Positions 8,388-15,594 of a stretch of 23,915 nt of DNA are shown piece after piece. The DNA comes from an uncultured Lachnospiraceae bacterium (GTDB lineage: Bacteria; Bacillota; Clostridia; Lachnospirales; Lachnospiraceae), in assembly GCA_910588845.1 (NCBI GenBank), contig CAJURU010000039.1, positions 1 through 23,915 on the forward strand. Reading direction: 5' to 3'. A program made the position numbers and the translations under genes. The notes beneath the pieces are model-generated. The model was not told the DNA's origin, did not search any database, and saw nothing but the letters and a program-made list of their open reading frames with translations. The first letter of the stretch is position 1. Each line of letters opens with the position of its first letter.

Positions 8388-8417
8388 TGATGTAATAAAT
8401 ACGGCTTCTGATGTAAT
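8388..8417 (-). promoter_or_regulatory. Putative LytTR response-regulator site, two direct repeats
   Basis: TGATGTAAT occurs on the plus strand at 8388-8396 and again at 8409-8417 (ATTACATCA on the minus strand), with a 12-base spacer and 21-base period. Two direct repeats two helical turns apart is the known layout of LytTR-family sites such as those of ComE, PlnC and AgrA. It lies between the kinase gene and the exported protein gene, next to a LytTR regulator gene. Confidence 0.7.
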
Positions 8418-9181
8418 TATTTCCGGGTTCCATAAAGAACAACCTGAACCTGGAAGCATCCCGGACTAGAGTCGTCGATGCTCACCTGCCCTTGATATTT
8501 GGCTGCGACCCGCCGGACAGAAGGAATTCCCACTCCGTGTTCCCTGGCGTCTTGTTTGGTAGTTTTAAATACATTGTTGCGTTTCTTAATTAACTGCCCC
8601 TCATAATTATTCATCACATACAGCAATAAATTTCCTTTGTCGTACTTCATATAAATTTTAATAATTTTCTCGTCTTTTCCTTTGCCGGCTGCTTCCACCG
8701 CATTCTCCAGGAGATTGCCGAGTATCAGACAGATGTCTGCATCCCGAAAAGGCATTTCCACAGGAATACAGATATCTGCCGTGAAATCTATTCCCGCCTG
8801 TTCTGCCGCCGCATGCCAATAACCGATTAATGCGTCGATAACCAGATTACCGCTATTAGCGATAGCCGACGGCTTCATACTGCCATTTTCCATAATTTCA
8901 TGGACAAATCGAATAATCTCTTCACACTCATTATGTTCTGCATAGATAAGAATCGACACGAGATAATTTTTTAAATTATGTTTCACGTCCCTGAGCTGTT
9001 GTATAGACTGTTCATTTTCCTGCTGTCTCCGCACACAGGCCTCCAACTGGCGTTCATAAACTGACTCCATTCGCCTTAACCGTACACGAACAGCACGTTT
9101 CATACAGACATAGAAAATTAATACATTACCGCACAGCAGCGCAAAACCACTAAATATTTTAGACACCTTACCCATTGACAT
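8417..9181 (-). CDS. GHKL-type sensor histidine kinase, minimal sensor
   Basis: A 254-residue kinase of the AgrC/GHKL type. One hydrophobic segment near residues 8-27 (FSGFALLCGNVLIFYVCM) is followed by a charged, probably coiled linker. Then come the phospho-accepting histidine motif RDVKHNLKNYL, the N-box GNLLENAVEAA and the G-box EHGVGIPSVRRV. AgrC-type proteins usually carry about six membrane segments before this core; here almost all are missing. The frame extends to 9214, but ATG 9181 has GGAGG nine bases upstream and overlaps the response regulator gene by 14 bases. Signal input must come through the single segment or a partner such as the lipoprotein/ABC complex (inferred). Its target should be the upstream LytTR regulator. 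Confidence 0.93.
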   Translation of the reverse strand: MSMGKVSKIFSGFALLCGNVLIFYVCMKRAVRVRLRRMESVYERQLEACVRRQQENEQSIQQLRDVKHNLKNYLVSILIYAEHNECEEIIRFVHEIMENGSMKPSAIANSGNLVIDALIGYWHAAAEQAGIDFTADICIPVEMPFRDADICLILGNLLENAVEAAGKGKDEKIIKIYMKYDKGNLLLYVMNNYEGQLIKKRNNVFKTTKQDAREHGVGIPSVRRVAAKYQGQVSIDDSSPGCFQVQVVLYGTRK

Positions 9182-9896
9182 AAAACGGAACCTCCATAAA
9201 GCAATACTGCTCACTGATTACTCTTCTTCTACATTCACTAATTGGTATTTTTTTACCATTATCCATTACCACAAATTCATACGTTTGCTCCCTCACATGC
9301 TTATAATTCACCAGAAAAGATTGGTGCACACGCAAAAAAGATGTCTTACATGTTTTCAAACTTTCTTCAATCTCATTAAGTTTTCCATATAACTCATAAG
9401 TTTTATTTTCCGTTACAATAACAACTTTTCTTTTATTTTTTTCACAATAAAGAATATCACGAACCGGAATCCTGTGGCTTACCCTCTGGTAATGATAACG
9501 AAAATAGGAATCGTCATTGCTTATGTCATCGTACGCCGCCTTAAAACATTCATCCATCGCATGTTCATTTACTGGCTTCACTAAATATCGAAATGGCCTT
9601 ACTGCAAACGATTCTCTCATATAATTTTCATAGTTGGTGACAAAGATAATCAGCACGTTCTTATCGCACTGACGAATCCTCTTAGCAGCTGAAATGCCAT
9701 CCTCTTTCTCCATCTCAATATCCAGATAAATGATATCAAAACCATTCCCGCCTTTGACAGCGCCTACCAAACTATTGCTATCGCAGAATACTTCTATTTC
9801 TACTTCAACAAGATGCTGTTTCGCTATTTTTTGTACCAGCTGCTCCATTTGTCCCGTAGTCTGAATATCGTCATCACATATTGCTATATTAAACAT
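9168..9896 (-). CDS. LytTR family response regulator
   Basis: A 242-residue cytoplasmic transcription regulator. The receiver domain has the acidic cluster DDD at 8-10, phosphorylation site D59 (IIYLDIEM), T87 (FVTNYE) and K107 (LVKPV). The LytTR DNA-binding domain occupies about 135-235 (RIPVRDILYCEKNKRKV ... FLRVHQSFLVN). The longer reading to 9968 lacks receiver homology. ATG 9896 gives the canonical start FNIAICDDD and has AGAAGG upstream. It is followed, with overlap, by the GHKL kinase, the usual Agr/Com-type pair. Its likely binding site is the TGATGTAAT repeat pair upstream of the exported protein gene. A truncated BlaI gene precedes it by 53 bases. Confidence 0.95.
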   Translation of the reverse strand: MFNIAICDDDIQTTGQMEQLVQKIAKQHLVEVEIEVFCDSNSLVGAVKGGNGFDIIYLDIEMEKEDGISAAKRIRQCDKNVLIIFVTNYENYMRESFAVRPFRYLVKPVNEHAMDECFKAAYDDISNDDSYFRYHYQRVSHRIPVRDILYCEKNKRKVVIVTENKTYELYGKLNEIEESLKTCKTSFLRVHQSFLVNYKHVREQTYEFVVMDNGKKIPISECRRRVISEQYCFMEVPFYVNG

Positions 9897-9949
9897 TTCT
9901 ATCAACCTTCTTATTAATTGTTCGCAGGGCTGAACACGATAAACTAACA

Positions 9950-10258
9950 CTATTTCAAAATAAACCAACTGTAGTTACTCATTTTGAAATGTACATACTT
10001 CGCTGTATATTCCTCCGGCGTAATCATCGTAGAATAACTTCTCTTTAAGACGGTCCCATCCTCGACAGTCTCAATGACTTCTATAAATTCCCGCTGGAGT
10101 AACTTTTCTAATAACCGCCGTATCTTATCACTCTTGAGCTTCGGCAGCCTTTCGCATATTTCCGACTCCATCAGCGGCTTGCCCTCCTCCCAAAGCGTAT
10201 TCATAACGTCCACCTCGCGCGGGCTTATTGATGGCTGCTTTTTTTTATTCTTGACCAT
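9950..10258 (-). CDS. Truncated BlaI-type repressor, DNA-binding domain only
   Basis: A 102-residue BlaI/MecI-like winged-helix protein. It is clearly paralogous to the repressor at 3446-3841; both contain VMN.LWEEGKP, LLQREFIEV, and an ITPEEY..KYV stretch. The probable recognition helix differs (KSDKIRRLLEKL against SINTVQSVLKNL). The similarity stops after KYV. A short tail (HFKMSNYSWFILK) replaces the about 35-residue dimerisation region, and no continuation is seen in the next 50 bases before the response regulator. ATG 10258 follows a G-rich ribosome site (GGGGGGGAGG). It heads the LytTR/kinase operon and has no adjacent M56 partner. It might be a weak or cooperative repressor, or a competitor of the full-length BlaI. 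Confidence 0.85.
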   Translation of the reverse strand: MVKNKKKQPSISPREVDVMNTLWEEGKPLMESEICERLPKLKSDKIRRLLEKLLQREFIEVIETVEDGTVLKRSYSTMITPEEYTAKYVHFKMSNYSWFILK

Positions 10259-10306
10259 TTCCTCCCCCCCTTATATCGCTTTTTGTGTTCTTATTTTATA
10301 AATACC

Positions 10307-10340
10307 ATAATATATAACTTTTTACAGCATGTCAATACTG
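10307..10340 (-). promoter_or_regulatory. Promoter and putative BlaI operator of cassette 2
   Basis: On the minus strand TTGACA (10330-10335), a 17-base spacer and TATTAT (10307-10312), a near-consensus promoter. Bases 10317-10340 repeat the cassette 1 element with three mismatches. GTCAATACTGAC is an imperfect dyad across the -35. About 20 bases further upstream, TACTGATACAGTA is another dyad (TACTG / CAGTA), inside a second possible promoter that begins TTGACA at 10374-10379. Confidence 0.72.
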
Positions 10341-10430
10341 ACACTATATTTTTTTACTGTATCAGTATTTTTTTGTCAAGCCTTACTCGTACCAGAACAT
10401 AAAACACATACGTGAAAGTAATTGTGAGAA

Positions 10431-10459
10431 TTGAAAAACCCCATGTGTTCGTGTATAAT
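10431..10459 (+). promoter_or_regulatory. Promoter of radical SAM gene
   Basis: TTGAAA (10431-10436), a 17-base spacer and TATAAT (10454-10459), 56 bases upstream of the chosen ATG. It is divergent from the cassette 2 promoter. Confidence 0.75.
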
Positions 10460-10514
10460 CGGGGAAGAATATTGCTGACAAGTATCTATGACGGATCGAA
10501 AACGGAGGGACAAA

Positions 10515-11393
10515 ATGCATTTTGTGAAAGCAAAGGGAATATTATCCTCTCAAAATGGAATGAACTTATATCGCGGCTGTTCACATGGGTGCATTTATTG
10601 TGACTCCAGAAGTAAGTGTTACCATATGAAGCACGCGTTTGAGGATATTGAAGTCAAAGAAAATGCCCTTGAATTGTTAGAGTATGCCCTTAAACATAAA
10701 CGGAAAAGATGTATGATTGGCACAGGATCCATGACTGACCCTTATATCCCCTTGGAAATGGAAATTGGAAGTGTCAGAAAAGCTCTACAATTGATATATG
10801 AATATGGGTTTGGATTTACTGTCATTACAAAATCAGACCGCATTATGCGGGATATAGACCTTTTACAGAAAATAAACGATAAGACAAAATGCGTTGTGCA
10901 AATGACCTTAACTACTTATGATGAAGATTTATGCAGAAAAATTGAACCGAATGTGAGCACGACAAGAAAGCGCTTCGAGGTATTAAAGCAATTACGGGAT
11001 GCCGGGATACCCACAGTTGTATGGCTGACGCCAATCTTGCCGTTTATCAATGATACGGAGGATAATATCTCCGGTATTTTAGATATGTGCAGGGAGGCAA
11101 ACGTTTATGGCATCATTTGTTTTGGCATGGGACTAACGCTTCGCGAAGGAAACAGAGAGTATTTTTATGAACAGTTAGATCGCCTCTTTCCACAATTAAA
11201 ACAAAAATATATACAAACATACAGAAATCAGTATATAATAGAAAGTCCGGCCAACAGCCGCCTGATGAAATTATTTTATCAGCAATGCGGCGAGTACGGA
11301 ATTATTCATAACAACAATCAGATATTTGAATATCTTCAAACTTTCCCGCAAAAAGATGCAGCCCAACAAATAAGCCTTTGGGATTATTCCTAA
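10515..11393 (+). CDS. SPL-family radical SAM protein
   Basis: A 292-residue iron-sulfur enzyme. The cluster motif CSHGCIYC (C-x3-C-x2-C) lies near residues 23-30, after LYRG, which is the arrangement of spore photoproduct lyase-like radical SAM proteins (Rv2578c/SPL group). It also shows GTGSMTDPYIPLE, with the expected radical SAM beta-strand pattern, and TVITKSDRIMRD. The longer reading from 10488 is possible, but ATG 10515 has GGAGG six bases upstream. It is the only plus-strand gene in the first half and has its own promoter. The exact substrate is unknown; DNA-repair activity cannot be claimed from sequence alone. A terminator is not evident in the 114 bases downstream. Confidence 0.93.
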   Translation: MHFVKAKGILSSQNGMNLYRGCSHGCIYCDSRSKCYHMKHAFEDIEVKENALELLEYALKHKRKRCMIGTGSMTDPYIPLEMEIGSVRKALQLIYEYGFGFTVITKSDRIMRDIDLLQKINDKTKCVVQMTLTTYDEDLCRKIEPNVSTTRKRFEVLKQLRDAGIPTVVWLTPILPFINDTEDNISGILDMCREANVYGIICFGMGLTLREGNREYFYEQLDRLFPQLKQKYIQTYRNQYIIESPANSRLMKLFYQQCGEYGIIHNNNQIFEYLQTFPQKDAAQQISLWDYS

Positions 11394-11507
11394 CATCTAC
11401 ACATTGTACTGCACAACTGCCGCATTCTTTCCTATAAGTCTCGTCCTTTTTGATTCTATTTGGTGTTATATTGTCACAAACATTGTAAAATATCTATACC
11501 GTCACCG

Positions 11508-11936
11508 TTACTCTAAATCCTCAACCTGAAAGCTTTCTGTTTTCAGATCACAATAATGCCTGCCCTTTATGGCAGTAAATTTCAATACGCAATAATCCGG
11601 GTCAGTTACCCCCTGTTTATAATAGATAGTATCTCCTGTACGCCAGATTTCCCGTTTTATATCATCGTCTTGTAAAACTTCCATTGTACCTGTCAACATT
11701 ATTCCCTCATACTTAAAACGTCCTCTATTATAAAAATAGATACTGGCTTTTGGATTATTCATAAACTGCTGTGAACGCATGGAAGATGTATTGGTCGTAA
11801 AATAAAAGAAATTACCATCTATTTTGCGCGGCGCAAACATTGCCTTTATATTCGGAAAACCGTCTTCATCTACAGAACTGATAAACGATGTCTTTTGTTT
11901 TTGGATAAATTCGATAATATGTTGTCTGTTTCTCAC
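11508..11936 (-). CDS. Pyridoxamine 5'-phosphate oxidase-like flavoprotein
   Basis: A 142-residue split-barrel protein that probably binds FMN or a related flavin. It begins with the typical helix and strand VRNRQHIIEFIQKQKTSFIS and then has SSVDEDGFPNIKAMFAPRKIDG, FYFTTNTSSMRSQQFMNNPKASIYF and the late GRHYCDL. The frame opens at 11984, but GTG 11936 is preceded by AAGGAGG at seven bases and matches the family start. It lies 25 bases after a MarR regulator in the same direction, so it is probably co-transcribed with it and controlled by it. Its substrate is unknown; such pairs often respond to oxidative or electrophile stress. Confidence 0.9.
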   Translation of the reverse strand: MRNRQHIIEFIQKQKTSFISSVDEDGFPNIKAMFAPRKIDGNFFYFTTNTSSMRSQQFMNNPKASIYFYNRGRFKYEGIMLTGTMEVLQDDDIKREIWRTGDTIYYKQGVTDPDYCVLKFTAIKGRHYCDLKTESFQVEDLE

Positions 11937-11961
11937 TAAAAATCCTCCTTCTCCTTTTTCA

Positions 11962-12402
11962 TTATTTGTTCCCATGCAGAGCATTTGTCAAAGTTTCCAG
12001 TATTCGGGCAAGATACTGCTCAAATTGTCTCTGCTCCGTTTCTGAAAAACCGTGATAAAATAAGGTATTCATCTGCTGAGAAACCGCTTCAAATTTTGCC
12101 TGTAAGGATTTCGCATATTCTGTAAGCGACACGACGGTCTGGCGGCGATTGTTGGGGTTAATATTCCTTTCCACTATCCCCTTATTAACCATGCCATTTA
12201 TAACAACAGATACGGTATTCTTAGCAAGCGAAGTTTTCTCACTTATTTCACCGACTGTAAGATGATCTGTCTTCCATAAAACAAATAAAATTCTTCCCTG
12301 CCCACCGCTTATTTCAATGCCATTTTCAAGCAATAACCTTTCAAATATTCTATCCTGAAGCTGCTTTATTTGCGTGATATAAAATCCACCATTTGTTTCC
12401 AA
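11962..12402 (-). CDS. MarR family transcriptional regulator
   Basis: A 146-residue winged-helix regulator, usually a homodimeric repressor released by a small ligand. The DNA-binding region runs from about residue 35 (GGQGRILFVLWKTDHLTVGEISEKTSLAKNT) through the recognition helix (KNTVSVVINGMVNKG) to the wing (VERNINPNNRRQTVVSLTEYAK). The C-terminal helices form the dimer interface. It has its own promoter just upstream, with a palindrome directly after the -10 box, so autoregulation is likely. The pyridoxamine-phosphate-oxidase-like gene follows and is the obvious co-regulated target. Confidence 0.93.
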   Translation of the reverse strand: METNGGFYITQIKQLQDRIFERLLLENGIEISGGQGRILFVLWKTDHLTVGEISEKTSLAKNTVSVVINGMVNKGIVERNINPNNRRQTVVSLTEYAKSLQAKFEAVSQQMNTLFYHGFSETEQRQFEQYLARILETLTNALHGNK

Positions 12403-12420
12403 GCCCTCACCTCAAATCCA

Positions 12421-12473
12421 GTTGGAACAGTTCTAACTAGAACAATTATAAGTTTACCACATATTACTGCCAA
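12421..12473 (-). promoter_or_regulatory. MarR promoter and operator palindrome
   Basis: On the minus strand TTGGCA (12468-12473), 17 bases and TATAAT (12445-12450). Immediately downstream GTTCTA-AC-TAGAAC (12430-12443) is a perfect 6-bp-arm palindrome. It overlaps a second imperfect dyad, GTTGGAAC/GTTCTAAC. This is the expected place for a repressor to block initiation. The remaining 210 bases to the acyltransferase gene show only AT-rich sequence without a supported gene. Confidence 0.75.
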
Positions 12474-12685
12474 AAGCAACATCCAGTATCAACCATAATA
12501 TAATTTTCCAAAGCATGATAAATATAAGTATTCATCACCCTGCTTCCTGTATGATATATCCATAGTCAACTCCAATTTTTCATTCTCTGCTGCTGTCAAA
12601 TAATAAGCGTTCAAAATCCCCTAAAGCATAACAATACTTTTTCCTCATCTTCCCTACAATCCGGAATTTTGAAAACTTTTCATAA

Positions 12686-13756
12686 TTACTGCTTCACTAT
12701 TCCAAGAAAAAACCGTAAGACAGGAATCCTCTTTATGAATTCGTATAATATAAATGTCGCGGCAAATGAAATCAACACAATCAACGAAATTTGTCCTGCA
12801 ACACCAATGGGCAGTCTCAATACGAAAAAACCAGCCGCAACCAGGATTGGCATATGAATAATGTAAACAGGAAAAGACGCACGTGTCAGATAATCGCTGA
12901 GGCGACTATGAAAATTCAGCTTTGACCGCCCTATACCAATCAAGGTAATAATTCCCATCCATCCGTAAAATATGTAAAGCCCATCCATCAATATATTTCG
13001 GATATTTTCCAGGCAGTACAAATAAGTGTACAGACTGCCTGAAATTATGAATAGTACAAGACTGACAAACCTATACCGCTGTAATTTTTTCAAAATACTT
13101 TCCTCCGAAAGAATATAATATCCGAACAGAAATAATATCAAAAACTGCCCCAAACTTTTCCCGCCTATATTCAAGATATATTGACACATCCATTCTGGAG
13201 CAAACAAAAAAACAATGTAGAAATACGGTAGATTGCCAACTTTAAATCCAGGTAAAAACTTTTTTTGTAAAAGAACAATTAAAATCGCTGTCACTGAAAC
13301 AACAAACAAATACAGCAAAAACCAGAGGTGTGCAGGTGTAAAACCCCCATGATATCCTGTTAAATCAGTTTCCTTTGTGAAAAACAAACCATATTGTTGC
13401 AAATAGGTGCCTGTATATCCATTAAAAAATACTTCCGCTATATAGGTCATTACTGGAACAAACACAAGTAATCCAAATAAAAACGGCACAAGTAATTTTT
13501 TAATTCGTTCCACTATAAACTGTCTGTTTGTTCTTATTTGGAGAGAGTACTTACAGCTTATGCCTGCAATAACAAATAGAAGGGTCATATACCATGGATA
13601 CACCGCTGTAGAGAATAAATAGAGCGCGGTACTTGTATGTGACCAAACATAAAATCCGCTGTATTCGCCTCCACTCCAGATTTGCGAGGCATGAAATGGA
13701 AATAACAACAAGATCGCCATCCATCTTAAATTGTCTATGAAATATTTTCTCTCCAT
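12686..13756 (-). CDS. Membrane acyltransferase, acyltransferase family 3
   Basis: A 356-residue polytopic membrane protein with about ten hydrophobic segments. The N-terminus YFIDNLRWMAILLLFPFHASQIW contains the family's conserved Arg and the His of the first membrane region (normally within a similar D-x-L-R/H pattern). TPAHLWFLLYLFVV is the typical later motif. Family members transfer acyl groups to surface polysaccharides, peptidoglycan or other extracellular molecules. The length fits the 330-400 residues usual for stand-alone members. ATG 13756 is preceded by GGAG ten bases upstream. It is a single gene on the minus strand, and no sugar-biosynthesis genes are nearby that would name a substrate. 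Confidence 0.92.
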   Translation of the reverse strand: MERKYFIDNLRWMAILLLFPFHASQIWSGGEYSGFYVWSHTSTALYLFSTAVYPWYMTLLFVIAGISCKYSLQIRTNRQFIVERIKKLLVPFLFGLLVFVPVMTYIAEVFFNGYTGTYLQQYGLFFTKETDLTGYHGGFTPAHLWFLLYLFVVSVTAILIVLLQKKFLPGFKVGNLPYFYIVFLFAPEWMCQYILNIGGKSLGQFLILFLFGYYILSEESILKKLQRYRFVSLVLFIISGSLYTYLYCLENIRNILMDGLYIFYGWMGIITLIGIGRSKLNFHSRLSDYLTRASFPVYIIHMPILVAAGFFVLRLPIGVAGQISLIVLISFAATFILYEFIKRIPVLRFFLGIVKQ

Positions 13757-13845
13757 TCTAACACTACTCCATGTTATTCCGATTTTCTCTCTATTTCATT
13801 CGACGATAAATAGTAAATTTATTTTTAAATCCTGCCAAACAGTCT

Positions 13846-14259
13846 CTACTTCCTATTCGGCTTCCTTTTGATGGATAATAATTTCATCAAATCATGAAAC
13901 ATTGATGTATCAGTCGGTTCAAACATTACCCATTTACCATCATGATAAGTCTGCGCTTCATCATAGATTTTTTGAACTTGTTCAGAATAATTATCTCGTT
14001 CCGTTTCAAATTTGGCTCTCTCATTTTTTCCAAAAATAATCATAAAACCGATACAATTTTCTCTAGCGTATAACGCGCAAAGCGTTTTACCACCTCGACG
14101 GTATTTATACTCATAAGTCCACGCTTTACCGCCTTTATTCCACTGGCGTTCCATATCATATTTTTCATCAATTAAAATGCACAGCTCATTCCATACCTCA
14201 TATAAAGATTGTCCGACTAAAGCAGTCATTTCCTCTGCATTAGGTATTTTATCAAGCAT
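13846..14259 (-). CDS. DUF3788 family protein
   Basis: A 137-residue soluble protein without signal peptide or membrane segments. It matches my memory of the DUF3788 pattern: WTYEYKYRRGGKTLCALY, CIGFMIIFGKNERAKFE, GKWVMFEP and the end MKLLSIKRKPNRK. The function of the family is unknown. The open frame starts at TTG 14277, but ATG 14259 follows AAGGAG at eight bases and is the better start. It is monocistronic on the minus strand. Downstream is an 88-base gap to the acyltransferase; upstream begins the degraded region, where bases 14260-14501 hold only an 11-bp direct repeat (TGTTCCACCAG at 14435 and 14464) and no gene I can support. Confidence 0.88.
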   Translation of the reverse strand: MLDKIPNAEEMTALVGQSLYEVWNELCILIDEKYDMERQWNKGGKAWTYEYKYRRGGKTLCALYARENCIGFMIIFGKNERAKFETERDNYSEQVQKIYDEAQTYHDGKWVMFEPTDTSMFHDLMKLLSIKRKPNRK

Positions 14260-14501
14260 AGTTGTTTCTCCTTCCAATTTTTTAACTAAATACTTTTTAA
14301 ATTATAATGGAAAATATAATATTTATCAACCATCCCATCTGTTTCTGTTTCGTTTTTTGTAGCGCTCCCAGATACCAATCGGCTCACTTGTTCATCGGTT
14401 CTGCGTCTGTGCGCCTGTCTCCGTAATAATATATTGTTCCACCAGGCAAATTTTATCAAAGCATGTTCCACCAGAAATTTACAATTATTCAATCAGAAAA
14501 T

Positions 14502-15039
14502 CTATAACCATTTTCTTTCCTCGTTCGTCAATTCATTTATGTGACCTCTATCCTTTAACAAATATCTTTTACTTTGCTTCCACACTTTTTTTGCTTTCAT
14601 CAGTACATTCTTAACAGGAAATAAGCAATCTTTCTCTGCTGCCATAACTAAAACAGGAATGTGTGAGCCAGTACATGAGCATTGGAAATGCCATACTTAT
14701 ACTTTTATATGCAGGTGCGTTCTGAATAGCAGACGGTACAATTAATACACTGCGTTTAACGACCTCTGGCGCAACGCACATGGCTTTTACCAATATCCCT
14801 GCACCAAACGAACCGCCGAAACAAGCCATTGCGTTAAATCCTAAGCCTTTTATTACATCAACTGCCCATTTCCCATAATCTTGATTTCGGGGCGATAAAG
14901 AAACCTCTGCACTTTTGCCAGGGTGTCCGATTGTATCAGCAAACAATTCCGCATACGGAACCTTCAAGTCGTCCATCTGTCTGTCATACAACTGCCAGAC
15001 CGCCTTTTGGGATTGCTCGTTTCGATAAATAGATTTCAT
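14502..15039 (-). pseudogene. Alpha/beta hydrolase remnant with deletion and frameshift
   Basis: The frame from ATG 15039 (MKSIYRNEQSQKAVWQLYD) reads as the usual family N-terminus up to VPYAELFADT. It then jumps straight to IGHPGKSAEVSLSP, so roughly the first 70-80 residues of core fold (including the oxyanion region) are missing in frame. The nucleophile elbow GGSFGAG is intact. After PMLMYWLTH the frame is lost. In another minus frame the protein continues as IPVLVMAAEKDCLFP (catalytic Asp region) and then YLLKDRGHINEL (catalytic His region), ending at TAG 14502-14504. A lid segment is also missing at this break. An active serine hydrolase is unlikely. It lies among other deleted genes. 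Confidence 0.75.
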
Positions 15040-15081
15040 ATTCTTCTTTGTATGTAACTTACCGATGAACAAAAAGTTGCA

Positions 15082-15375
15082 TCAACTTTGCAAATATTCA
15101 ATCAGCTTACTTACATATTCATCGCTATGTTCGTGTAAATACTGCCCATGCCCCATATATTCAATCTCTACATCTATTACAGCAGGCAGATATTTCTTTA
15201 ACAAGGCAACGCTTTTCCTTGGATATTGCTCATTTGAGCCTCGCCAGAACACAATGGCCCCCTTGTAACTTCTTATGCTTTCGGGAATATTATATCTATA
15301 CACAAATTCACACGCTTTTTTTATTGTATTTGAGGTAATGTCCCAATAAAGCATTTCGATAATACTGTTGTTATC
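15082..15375 (-). pseudogene. C-terminal fragment of a second alpha/beta hydrolase
   Basis: About 95 residues of continuous frame (NDNNSIIEMLYWDITSNT ... GAIVFWRGSNEQYP ... YMGHGQYLHEHSDEYVSKLIEYLQS). The end, with GHGQ carrying the probable catalytic His and the final helix, resembles the last third of alpha/beta hydrolases. The nucleophile-bearing N-terminal two thirds are absent. An AAAAGGAG and ATG (15378-15380) lie just upstream but in another frame, so the product would shift. It is a different paralogue from the remnant at 14502-15039. If translated from ATG 15354 it would give 90 residues, without a good ribosome site. Confidence 0.6.
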
Positions 15376-15478
15376 ATTTCCATTTTACTCCTTTTGCAAC
15401 GCCGATTTCTCATTCCAAATTGTTCTTAGTATACGCGAATTTATAAAATTTTTCAATTCCCCGAACTGCTTATATTTT

Positions 15479-15574
15479 TTAATCTTCAAGAGGTAACGCA
15501 AGTTCTGGGAAATAATAGTCGCCTTGCTTTGCATACCAGAGACCGTTGTTTTCGTCATAAATCTTGTTTGTGAT
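15479..15574 (-). pseudogene. TnpV-like protein N-terminal remnant
   Basis: The minus frame reads KIYDENNGLWYAKQGDYYF then PELALPLED and stops at TAA 15479-15481. The pattern of QGDYY-x-P-x-L-x-LP resembles the N-terminus of transposon-associated TnpV proteins. No in-frame start codon with a ribosome site is evident, and the remaining about 90 residues are missing. It lies directly after the KTR gene, a usual neighbour of such transposon genes. Identification is from memory of the pattern and is tentative. The rest of 15376-15594 is AT-rich with nothing recognised. Confidence 0.4.
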
Positions 15575-15594
15575 ACACTTTCTTGATGCTCTGA

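Noticed and set aside
12496..12564. 22-codon minus frame MDISYRKQGDEYLYLSCFGK
   Set aside because: It recalls a TnpV N-terminus and has GGAG upstream, but is too short and diverged to support a feature.
14435..14474. TGTTCCACCAG twice, 29 bases apart
   Set aside because: Two 11-bp copies in a decayed region are too little to call an operator, repeat array or attachment site.
14286..14492. 68-codon minus-strand frame
   Set aside because: No ribosome site and no pattern I recognise; another frame reads EPIGIWERYK, faintly like TnpV proteins, but too short to call.
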